This document shows, one piece after another, positions 1 through 5,314 of a DNA stretch of 6,309 nucleotides. Below the pieces are notes generated by a model that saw only the letters and a program-made list of their open reading frames with translations, was not told the origin of the DNA and ran no database searches. Source of the DNA: Desulfobacterales bacterium (GTDB lineage: Bacteria; Desulfobacterota; Desulfobacteria; Desulfobacterales; DAOWNP01); contig JASFBI010000123.1 of NCBI GenBank assembly GCA_030149595.1, forward strand, positions 1 to 6,309. The letters run 5' to 3'. A program made the position numbers and the translations under genes. Within the stretch, counting starts at the first letter, position 1, and the number at the start of each line of letters is the position of its first letter.

Positions 1-51
1 CTTCTATTTGGTAATTTCTCAGAAACTCCGTTTATCTATTTTCAGTTTTAA
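1..51 (+). CDS. MBOAT family O-acyltransferase, C-terminal end (partial)
   Basis: The first 16 codons of the window read in frame to a TAA stop and end in the residues PFIYFQF. This ending (FIYFQF at the extreme C-terminus) is typical of AlgI-like MBOAT membrane O-acyltransferases of polysaccharide clusters. These multi-pass inner-membrane proteins pass acetyl or other acyl groups across the membrane to a glycan. Only the tail is visible, so the catalytic histidine and the membrane segments lie outside the window. The next gene, 11 nt downstream, encodes an SGNH-fold protein, the usual functional partner, which supports the call. The weakness is the very short stretch of evidence. Confidence 0.7.
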   Translation, partial: LLFGNFSETPFIYFQF

Positions 52-62
52 AAAATACAGAT

Positions 63-1004
63 ATGTATATTAAATATATAGGTACAGTGTTTATTGCCTG
101 GTTTTTAATTTTTGTGCTAATGGGTTATTGTGGCAAATTATTATTAAAACCTGTTGTGGAAATGAGCAGCTTTCGGCTATCTATTGCAGGTAAGGTAGAT
201 AAATCTGTTGATAATAAAAAAAGTATGTCGCTTTTTATGGGTAACTCCAGAGTTATGGGAGGTGTGAATTGTAATTTTTTAAACAGGTATAATACAGATA
301 AAAATTACTATAATCTGGCATACAATGGTCTTGTTTTTTCAGATATATGTGCTCTTATGGATACATATTTAAATAATTTTGCAGGTAGAGTTACAACAGT
401 TTTTTTAAACCCAATGGTTTTACCTAAAAAAAAAGAAAAGACTGAAAATAAAGCAGAGACTATTTCAGATGTTCAGATTTTTCTTTCTGCTTTTAATATG
501 AAATTACGAGATAAAATTGGTAAAACAGATTCTGTACTTGGAATAAAATTATCTCTTTTTCCGCTGTTACATTTTAATAATGAGTTGTTTTTACGAAGTC
601 TCTATTATCTTGCAGTAAATAAAGATGATCAAGAGTATGGAAATAATTATAAAGTGCAGTTGACAGACCTGATGCTGAGACATCTGAAAAGAACCAGATT
701 TAATTGTATGTTAGATATAAAGGCTTTGGGGTTATTTAAAAAAAAAATAAATAAAAGAGGTATTAAGCTTGTAGTTATTACCCCTCCCTTTCACCCTGCA
801 TATGTAAAAAATGTTAAAGGGTTTAAAAAGTCCATGGAAAATATTTTATCAATAACAGATAAATTAAACATAGAATACTTTGATCATTCAAAGTTGTTTA
901 TAAAAAAAGATGAGTTGTTTTCTGACCTACAGCATTTAAATACTGCCGGACAAAAAGAGTATACAAAATATTTACATGAATTTGTTTTAAATAAAAAGAT
1001 TTAA
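63..1004 (+). CDS. Membrane-anchored SGNH-fold protein, probable polysaccharide O-acetylation partner of MBOAT
   Basis: A 313-residue protein with one N-terminal membrane segment (about residues 5-28, IGTVFIAWFLIFVLMGY) and a soluble, probably periplasmic, remainder. It shows the SGNH/GDSL signature: block I GNSR with candidate nucleophile Ser62, a glycine block near residue 89 (YNGL), a candidate Asn116 (FLNP), and C-terminal DxxHLN with Asp288 and His291 completing the triad. The layout matches AlgJ/AlgX/DltD-like proteins that work with an MBOAT acyltransferase. The gene starts 11 nt after the MBOAT-like stop, so the two are probably co-transcribed. No convincing Shine-Dalgarno is seen before the ATG. 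Lys-rich stretches are encoded by A9 (426-434) and A10 (738-747) runs. The fold is fairly secure; acetylation of an exopolysaccharide is inferred from context, and an esterase role remains possible. Confidence 0.75.
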   Translation: MYIKYIGTVFIAWFLIFVLMGYCGKLLLKPVVEMSSFRLSIAGKVDKSVDNKKSMSLFMGNSRVMGGVNCNFLNRYNTDKNYYNLAYNGLVFSDICALMDTYLNNFAGRVTTVFLNPMVLPKKKEKTENKAETISDVQIFLSAFNMKLRDKIGKTDSVLGIKLSLFPLLHFNNELFLRSLYYLAVNKDDQEYGNNYKVQLTDLMLRHLKRTRFNCMLDIKALGLFKKKINKRGIKLVVITPPFHPAYVKNVKGFKKSMENILSITDKLNIEYFDHSKLFIKKDELFSDLQHLNTAGQKEYTKYLHEFVLNKKI

Positions 1005-1030
1005 AACAATTTTATTGTTTTATACTTTTT
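1002..1030 (+). terminator. Weak AT-rich hairpin after the SGNH gene, possible terminator
   Basis: A perfect 9-bp inverted repeat, TAAAACAAT / ATTGTTTTA with a TTT loop (1002-1022), overlaps the stop codon and is followed by TAC and then a T-run. The stem has a single G-C pair, so it would be a weak intrinsic terminator at best. Its position at the end of the O-acylation pair and before a gap fits a transcription boundary. Confidence 0.35.
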
Positions 1031-1034
1031 TATA

Positions 1035-1073
1035 TGAAACTCCGTTCAACAGACCGTAATCATGAGAGTTTCA
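1035..1073. repeat. Inverted repeat TGAAACTC / GAGTTTCA with 23-nt centre
   Basis: Perfect 8-bp arms at 1035-1042 and 1066-1073 flank 23 nt. The repeat lies just upstream of copy A of the GC-rich element. It could be a stem in a leader RNA or an operator-like site. Copy B of the element has no equivalent repeat upstream, so it is not part of the shared element. An 8-bp pair at this distance could also arise by chance. Confidence 0.3.
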
Positions 1074-1080
1074 ATTTTCG

Positions 1081-1121
1081 TTGTGGCCGCTGCTAATAAC
1101 CATGCTCCGGCCATGCCGGTT
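1081..1121 (+). promoter_or_regulatory. GC-rich leader element, copy A
   Basis: This block stands out from its AT-rich surroundings and recurs almost exactly at 5243-5284. Shared parts are TTGTGGCCG, a variable 5-6 nt spacer, AATAACCATGCTCCGGCC, one A/G change, and TGCCGGTT; 35 of the 36 non-spacer bases are identical. It ends 29 nt before the ATG at 1151, almost the same distance as copy B to its gene. Visible pairings are 1083-1089 with 1108-1114, 1095-1101 with 1118-1124 (together a pseudoknot), and a competing CCGGC/GCCGG hairpin (1107-1111 with 1115-1119) followed by a T-rich stretch. It is probably a cis-acting RNA or DNA element controlling the downstream glycosyltransferase block. I do not recognise it as a known riboswitch family. 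Confidence 0.6.
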
Positions 1122-1150
1122 ATTTTTATTTAATTTAGGTTTTATAAAAT

Positions 1151-1378
1151 ATGATAAAAAAAAAAAAAATTCCTCTATGGATTAATAATAAATTTCTATC
1201 AGATCTTTTTCAGTCCAAATTTGGGATAATATTATCGAACTGGCTGGCTCAATGCATGTTGTATGCCGAGACTGTTGAGGTGCTTTTCAGACTGTTTTTT
1301 GAACTTATAATATTTATTATTATCTGTTTTTTTTATGGTATGTTTTTTAATATAAATAGTTATGCTCTTTTTTTATAG
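1151..1378 (+). CDS. 5' part of a split membrane-anchored nucleotidyltransferase-fold gene
   Basis: A 75-residue open frame. It starts with MIKKKK encoded over a 14-A tract (1156-1169) and contains a strongly hydrophobic segment, about residues 48-67 (LFFELIIFIIICFFYGMFF). It stops at TAG 1376-1378. The frame that is open next (from 1360) continues with residues ISFFINGQFFVLGRF and then the nucleotidyltransferase domain. Read across the junction, the two parts make a second hydrophobic segment and a 236-residue protein. This is the layout I recall for membrane-anchored nucleotidyltransferase-domain proteins of polysaccharide clusters. I therefore read this as the N-terminal part of one gene broken at T7, not as an independent small protein. 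Upstream there is only a weak AGG before the ATG, and element A ends 29 nt upstream. An independent small membrane protein is the alternative. Confidence 0.5.
   Translation: MIKKKKIPLWINNKFLSDLFQSKFGIILSNWLAQCMLYAETVEVLFRLFFELIIFIIICFFYGMFFNINSYALFL
1156..1169 (+). repeat. A14 homopolymer directly after the start codon region of the split nucleotidyltransferase gene
   Basis: Fourteen consecutive A residues encode the end of an Ile codon, four Lys codons and the first base of the next Ile, starting 5 nt after the ATG at 1151. It is the longest homopolymer I see in the window; the SGNH gene has runs of 9 and 10 A. Such tracts are prone to RNA-polymerase slippage and replication slippage. Confidence 0.8.
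1369..1378 (+). other. Slippery heptamer T-TTT-TTA followed immediately by TAG: candidate -1 frameshift site
   Basis: In the 1151 frame the codons are CTT TTT TTA TAG. The T at 1369 plus TTT TTA forms X-XXY-YYZ (U-UUU-UUA), the canonical -1 slippery heptamer, with the zero-frame stop as the next codon. Slipping back one base makes ATA at 1375 the next codon and enters the frame carrying the nucleotidyltransferase domain, giving 75 + 161 = 236 residues. I see no strong hairpin 5-9 nt downstream and no upstream Shine-Dalgarno-like stimulator. A real one-base deletion in the T run, or a homopolymer sequencing error, is therefore at least as likely. Confidence 0.5.
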
Positions 1379-1425
1379 GTGTTGTAACCCATCCAATCTC
1401 TTTTTTTATTAATGGTCAGTTTTTT

Positions 1426-1860
1426 GTGTTAGGACGTTTTTCAGGGATTGTAAATAATAAGCCACGGCCTTTTATTCAATATCCGGAAAATATAAGATCT
1501 CGACTTAAAAACAGAAAAAGCATTACCAGTGTGGTTATGTTTGGAAGTTTAAGCAGGGAAAGCTTTTCATCAACATCAGATCTTGATGTAAGAGTTATAG
1601 CAGAGGATGGTTTTGTAAACAATTTTACTGCATGTTTCTGGACATTTATAGAGCGTTTTATTGCACTGGTTAACAAGTATCCTTTAGATATTTATGTGGT
1701 TACAAAATATAAGGGACTTGAAAAGGTAAGATCAGATGAAATACCCGTTATTCTTTTTGATAAAAAAGATTTTATTGAAAAGTCCTATGAAAAAAAGTTT
1801 GATTACGATTTATATAAAGAAATGTTTTTAAAAAAATATTCCGGTAAAGTTAATTTATAG
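1426..1860 (+). CDS. Nucleotidyltransferase (pol-beta/MNT-like) domain protein, 3' part of split gene
   Basis: Read from GTG 1426 it has 144 residues. It carries the nucleotidyltransferase-fold signature: FGSLSRE with Gly40-Ser41, then SDLDVRV with Asp52 and Asp54 as metal ligands. This is the hG[GS]...DhD pattern of the DNA polymerase beta superfamily. No third acidic residue can be assigned with confidence, although PLDIYVV downstream is a candidate strand. The GTG has no Shine-Dalgarno, and the frame is open from 1360 with family-like residues (ISFFINGQFF) before it. The true N-terminus is therefore probably the 1151 frame, through a frameshift. The stop is 3 nt before the GT4 gene, so it belongs to the same operon. 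The family transfers a nucleotide to a small molecule or protein; the substrate is unknown. If the frameshift is a real lesion this is a pseudogene remnant. Confidence 0.65.
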   Translation: MLGRFSGIVNNKPRPFIQYPENIRSRLKNRKSITSVVMFGSLSRESFSSTSDLDVRVIAEDGFVNNFTACFWTFIERFIALVNKYPLDIYVVTKYKGLEKVRSDEIPVILFDKKDFIEKSYEKKFDYDLYKEMFLKKYSGKVNL

Positions 1861-1863
1861 ACA

Positions 1864-2997
1864 ATGATAATTACCTTTTGTTTTTCCCAGTTCACACAAA
1901 AAAGTCTCCCTCTCCAGCCATGGCTTACAATCCATAGAATTGCTTTGGAATTTATTGCAAATGGAGATGCTGTACATGTAATAACAGATTTATCCAATGC
2001 ATCTGAAATAGATGGGTTAAAAGTTCACTTTGTAAAGAGTTTGAGAGGTACAGATTCTCGTGAACTGATAAATCTTTTACAACAGATACAGCCGGATGCA
2101 GTTGTTGTATCTGTTACTCCCTTGAGTCTAATTACAACAAAGTGGTATAAGATTTTAAAAGGATATCGTTCCTACGCTTACATTTCATATCCTTTTTATA
2201 CAGCAGGTGAAATTAAAAAAGCTTTTAAATATTTAAATTTTAAAGAGCGTATTTCATATGGTCGTCATGTGCTGATCCCAGGAAAAATATGGGCAAAAAG
2301 CATGATAAATTATTTTAATGGTGTTATTTGTCAGTCTAAAAAAACAGGCAGCAATATAAATAAACATACTAAGTCTCAGATTGATATTTATTTGATTCCT
2401 CCTGGAATAGATCATGGAATATGGAATATCAGAACAGAAAATTTTAAAAACAGTAAAGAATCTGTTTTTTTGTATGTGGGAAAAGCTTCAAAAATACGTG
2501 GGTTTGATTTAATGCTTGATGCATTTAAACTAATAGACGACAAGCAGATTTGCTTACGTATTTTAGCTCGGGGTGCAGATGAGAAGAAGATCAGAGAAAT
2601 TCAAAATAAAGTTCAAATATGCAATTTGCAAAATAGAGTTGTTGTAAAAGGCGGGTGGATGGAAATTGATGAATTTAAAAAGGAACTTCAGGCAGCTACA
2701 GCTGTCATTTTACCTTTTGTTCTTGTACCATCAGAGTTGCCTGTATCTGTAATGGAAGTGGTTGCCTGCGGGACTCCTGTTGTAGTTTCTGATATAGATG
2801 GACTGGCAGAAGCGGCAGGAACAGCTGGTATTGTGGTTCCCCAGTGTGATGTTCACGCACTCTCCTGTGCCGTAAAAACTCTTCATACAGATAAAAAACT
2901 GGTAAATACTTTAAAAAGAGCATGTCATACTGAAAAAAGAAAAATGTTATCCTGGAATATTACATATAAGCTCTGGCAAAAAATTCTATCTAATTAA
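1864..2997 (+). CDS. Glycosyltransferase family 4 (GT-B fold)
   Basis: A 377-residue protein of normal GT4 length. The N-terminal acceptor domain (about 1-180) is followed by a donor domain that opens with VFLYVGKASKIRGFDLMLDAF (201-221). This is the GT4 loop with Lys/Arg residues (Lys210, Arg212) that contact the donor phosphate. The C-terminal signature SELPVSVMEVVACGTPVVVSD (290-310) holds Glu298 and an upstream Glu291. The spacing is E-x6-E rather than the usual E-x7-E. It should transfer a sugar from a nucleotide donor to a lipid-linked or growing glycan at the cytoplasmic face with retention of configuration; the sugar cannot be predicted. ATG 1864 lies 3 nt after the nucleotidyltransferase stop and has no clear Shine-Dalgarno, so translation is probably coupled. 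Confidence 0.9.
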   Translation: MIITFCFSQFTQKSLPLQPWLTIHRIALEFIANGDAVHVITDLSNASEIDGLKVHFVKSLRGTDSRELINLLQQIQPDAVVVSVTPLSLITTKWYKILKGYRSYAYISYPFYTAGEIKKAFKYLNFKERISYGRHVLIPGKIWAKSMINYFNGVICQSKKTGSNINKHTKSQIDIYLIPPGIDHGIWNIRTENFKNSKESVFLYVGKASKIRGFDLMLDAFKLIDDKQICLRILARGADEKKIREIQNKVQICNLQNRVVVKGGWMEIDEFKKELQAATAVILPFVLVPSELPVSVMEVVACGTPVVVSDIDGLAEAAGTAGIVVPQCDVHALSCAVKTLHTDKKLVNTLKRACHTEKRKMLSWNITYKLWQKILSN

Positions 2998-2999
2998 TT

Positions 3000-3641
3000 A
3001 TGAATGCTAAAAGACCATACCTGATTTTTATTACCGGAGTCGATGGAGCCGGTAAATCGTGCCATGCAAAATGGCTTAAACAATACCTGACAGAAAAAAA
3101 TTATAAAACCGAACTGGTATGGTCCAGGTTTAATAATTTTTTTTCAAAACCTTTGTTAGCTTTGGCAAGGCTAACCGGACACAATTATTACAAGACAATA
3201 GATGGAGTGTTATTCGGATTTCATAAATTTAAACATCTGTATGTATTTAAGCATCTCTTTGCACTATTACAGGTAATTGATGTAAATATTGCGGTTGTAA
3301 AAGATATTTTGATAGTTACAAAAAGGGCAGATATCGTAATAGCTGAACGGGGACCGTGGGACACTTTGGTAGATGTGGTATCAGACACCGGCTTAGATGC
3401 TCTTTGTAAAAATTTTACAGGTCGCTTATATACTATACAGGCAGGTTTTAATACCAAGGTTATCTATATTGACAGATCTTTGGAAAATATTTTAGACACC
3501 AGACCTGAGCTTGTACATGATTCAAATCTTGAAAATAAAATTCGTATTTACAGGTTTTTGGCAAAGCAGTATAGGTGGAAAATAGTGGATAATAACGGTA
3601 CAATTCAGGAAACAAGGGAAAATATTTTAGGGAAAATATAA
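3000..3641 (+). CDS. Thymidylate-kinase-like P-loop kinase of polysaccharide cluster
   Basis: A 213-residue protein with Walker A GVDGAGKS (residues 13-20) just after an N-terminal beta strand. A motif DIVIAERGPWDTLVDV (111-126) sits where thymidylate kinases carry DR(Y/S). A lid-like region with TRPE (167-170) is followed by LENKIRIYRFLA. Length and order match the thymidylate kinase superfamily. A housekeeping dTMP kinase is unlikely inside a glycosyltransferase operon, and the DR motif is changed to ER. It probably phosphorylates another cytoplasmic substrate connected with glycan assembly; which one is unknown. It starts 2 nt after the GT4 stop and ends 2 nt before the next gene, as part of one operon. 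The kinase fold is secure and the substrate is not. Confidence 0.8.
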   Translation: MNAKRPYLIFITGVDGAGKSCHAKWLKQYLTEKNYKTELVWSRFNNFFSKPLLALARLTGHNYYKTIDGVLFGFHKFKHLYVFKHLFALLQVIDVNIAVVKDILIVTKRADIVIAERGPWDTLVDVVSDTGLDALCKNFTGRLYTIQAGFNTKVIYIDRSLENILDTRPELVHDSNLENKIRIYRFLAKQYRWKIVDNNGTIQETRENILGKI

Positions 3642-3643
3642 TT

Positions 3644-4474
3644 ATGCGTGTCTCTGTTCTTGTTTTAACATTAAATGAAGAGGTAAATCTGACTAAATGT
3701 CTGTCTTCTGTTTCATGGTGTGATGATATAGTGGTTCTGGATTCATTTAGTACAGATAAAACCGAGGCCATAGCAGAATCATTTGGCGTACGGTTTGTTC
3801 AGCGTAAATTTGATAATTATGCAGCCCAGAGAAACTATGGGATAAACAAGATCAAATATAAAAACAGATGGGTTTTTATGGTAGATGCGGATGAAGTTGT
3901 GCCAGATAATCTGTATGATGAAATAAAACAACTTTCTGTTGAAAATAATAAAGATATTACCCTGTTTAGAATGCGGCGCAAGGATTTTTTTATGGGCAGG
4001 TGGATTAAACACAGCAGTGGTTATCCAACGTGGACTGGAAGGCTTTTAAAAATAGGAAGGGTCACTGTTAAAAGATCAATAAATGAGGAGTATCATACAG
4101 ATGGAAAGATTGGTTTTTTAAAGGAACATTTTCATCATTTTAGTTTTAATAAAGGCTTTAACTCATGGATTGAAAAGCATAATCGTTACTCCACAATGGA
4201 AGCTGAGACCATGGTTTTAGAGCATACTAATAATATCAAAAAAAGTAATCTTTTTCATAAAGATCCTGTCATAAGACGCAAAACAGTTAAGGCTTTAATT
4301 TATTCGATGCCTTTTAGGCCACCGTTGATTTTTTTTGGTCTATATTTTTTTAGACTGGGTTTTTTAGACAGGGGCCCCGGGTTGATTTTTTGTATTCTTC
4401 GTGCATTTTACGAATTTATGATTGACTGTAAGGTCAAGGAAATTAAACGCAGAGATAAAGGTCTTTTAATTTAG
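3644..4474 (+). CDS. Glycosyltransferase family 2, WaaE/KdtX-like
   Basis: A 276-residue GT-A protein. The N-terminal strand and loop VLVLTLNEEVNL (5-16) and DSFSTDKT (33-40) bind the nucleotide sugar. QRNYG (62-66) and VDADE (80-84) give the DxD metal site at Asp81/Asp83. The region around NEEYHT (147-152) to FNSWIEKHNRYS (172-183) is typical of WaaE-like enzymes, which add a beta-glucosyl residue to lipopolysaccharide core. The C-terminus (about 216-262) is hydrophobic and probably membrane associated. The exact sugar cannot be read from sequence. An AGGGA (3629-3633) lies 10 nt before the ATG, which follows the previous stop by 2 nt. The GC-rich spot GGGGCCCC (4371-4378) is simply the RGPG codons. 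Confidence 0.9.
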   Translation: MRVSVLVLTLNEEVNLTKCLSSVSWCDDIVVLDSFSTDKTEAIAESFGVRFVQRKFDNYAAQRNYGINKIKYKNRWVFMVDADEVVPDNLYDEIKQLSVENNKDITLFRMRRKDFFMGRWIKHSSGYPTWTGRLLKIGRVTVKRSINEEYHTDGKIGFLKEHFHHFSFNKGFNSWIEKHNRYSTMEAETMVLEHTNNIKKSNLFHKDPVIRRKTVKALIYSMPFRPPLIFFGLYFFRLGFLDRGPGLIFCILRAFYEFMIDCKVKEIKRRDKGLLI

Positions 4475-4479
4475 GAACA

Positions 4480-5229
4480 ATGTATAAAGTATCTATCATT
4501 ACAACTGTATTAAATGCAGCAGATACCATTGGTGATTGTATCAAAAGTGTTTATAGCCAAACAGTACCTGTGGAACATATTATTGTTGATGGAGGTTCAA
4601 CAGACGGTACAAACCAGATTATTAATGATAAGTATCTCTCCTGTATTACAAAATATATTTCAGAGCCTGACAAAGGAATATATGATGGAATGAATAAAGG
4701 GCTGGGTTTGACAACAGGTAATATTATAGGGTTTCTTAATGCAGATGACATGTATGCAGAATCAGACATTTTATATAAAGTGCTGAAGGTTTTTACAGAC
4801 AGCAATGTTGACTCCTGTTATGGAAATCTGGTTTATATTGATCCTGTTAAAAAAGACCATATCTGCCGGTACTGGCAGTCATCTCCATATAACAGGAGAA
4901 GTTTTTATTGGGGATGGATGCCTCCTCATCCTACTTTTTTTGTACAAAAACATGTGTATGAAAAATATGGGTGTTTTAATCTTGATCTTGGCTCTGCTGC
5001 AGATTACGAGTTGATGCTAAGGTTTTTGTGTAAACATAATATTACCTCAATGCATATCCCTGAAATACTGGTGAAAATGCGTGTTGGCGGAGTAAGTAAT
5101 GCATCTTTTAAAAGCCGTATAAAAGCCAACCGTTCAGATAGATTAGCCTGGAAAGTAAATGATTTAAAACCCTACCCATGGACATTGATATTAAAGCCTT
5201 TGTCTAAAATCAAACAATTTTTTCTATAG
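4480..5229 (+). CDS. Glycosyltransferase family 2, WcaA/WcaE-like
   Basis: A 249-residue GT-A enzyme. It shows SIITTVLNAADTI (5-17), VDGGSTDGT (36-44), the segment SEPDKGIYDGMNKG (61-74), and the FLNADD metal site with Asp89/Asp90 (85-90). PHPTFF (149-154) and AADYELMLRF (173-182) follow, with Asp175 a likely catalytic base region. The SEPDxGIYDAMNKG plus NADD pattern is common in inverting GT2 enzymes of colanic-acid-like exopolysaccharide clusters. No transmembrane segment is evident, so it should act at the cytoplasmic membrane face. An AGGA (4473-4476) overlaps the previous stop with only 3 nt to the ATG. It is the last gene of the block that begins at 1151; element B starts 13 nt after its stop. 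Confidence 0.9.
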   Translation: MYKVSIITTVLNAADTIGDCIKSVYSQTVPVEHIIVDGGSTDGTNQIINDKYLSCITKYISEPDKGIYDGMNKGLGLTTGNIIGFLNADDMYAESDILYKVLKVFTDSNVDSCYGNLVYIDPVKKDHICRYWQSSPYNRRSFYWGWMPPHPTFFVQKHVYEKYGCFNLDLGSAADYELMLRFLCKHNITSMHIPEILVKMRVGGVSNASFKSRIKANRSDRLAWKVNDLKPYPWTLILKPLSKIKQFFL

Positions 5230-5242
5230 CTTTTATTTTTTA

Positions 5243-5284
5243 TTGTGGCCGATAGTGAATAACCATGCTCCGGCCGTGCCGGTT
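5243..5284 (+). promoter_or_regulatory. GC-rich leader element, copy B
   Basis: The second copy of the element at 1081-1121, in the same orientation. Its spacer is 6 nt (ATAGTG) instead of 5 (CTGCT), and one core base is G (5276) instead of A. That change keeps the pairing possible (U-G for U-A) in the 5245-5251 / 5271-5277 stem. The hairpin CCGGC/GCCGG (5270-5274 with 5278-5282) is identical. The AATAACC partner downstream is imperfect (GGTT pairs, then a bulged T). It ends 30 nt before the preferred start of the export gene (5315). What follows is less T-rich than in copy A, so a plain terminator function is less convincing here. Confidence 0.6.
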
Positions 5285-5303
5285 TATATGTAAAATTTTA
5301 TGA

Positions 5304-5309
5304 AGAGGA
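5304..5309 (+). promoter_or_regulatory. Ribosome binding site deciding the start of the export gene
   Basis: AGAGGA with 5 nt to the ATG at 5315 is among the best Shine-Dalgarno sequences in the window. It lies inside the frame that would begin at ATG 5300, which has no ribosome binding site of its own. It therefore points to 5315 as the real start. Confidence 0.7.
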
Positions 5310-5314
5310 TATTT

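Noticed and set aside
22..1046. The 11-mer GAAACTCCGTT occurs at 22-32 (MBOAT tail) and at 1036-1046 (gap).
   Set aside because: A few 11-base exact matches are expected by chance in 6.3 kb, and the first copy is ordinary coding sequence. There is no extension of similarity that would suggest a duplicated gene end.
1081..1121. CTCCGGCC in the element resembles a piece of the c-di-GMP-I (GEMM) riboswitch.
   Set aside because: The rest of that aptamer (tetraloop and receptor stem, flanking conserved A-rich parts) is absent, and the element is only about half its size.
1081..1121. Sigma-54 promoter (GG-N10-GC) in the GC-rich element, on either strand.
   Set aside because: Each GG tested lacks GC at the required spacing, so the -24/-12 pattern is not met.
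4371..4381. GGGGCCCCGGG, a GC-rich palindrome in AT-rich DNA.
   Set aside because: It lies inside the GT2 gene and encodes Arg-Gly-Pro-Gly in a conserved C-terminal region; there is no second copy.
4805..5014. Second + strand open frame inside the last glycosyltransferase gene.
   Set aside because: It overlaps the conserved GT2 motifs in another frame and has no recognisable features; it is a shadow frame.
5300..5314. Upstream ATG at 5300 as start of the export gene.
   Set aside because: It has no Shine-Dalgarno and would place the good AGAGGA inside the coding sequence. The signal peptide is well formed from 5315, and the element-to-start distance then matches that of copy A.
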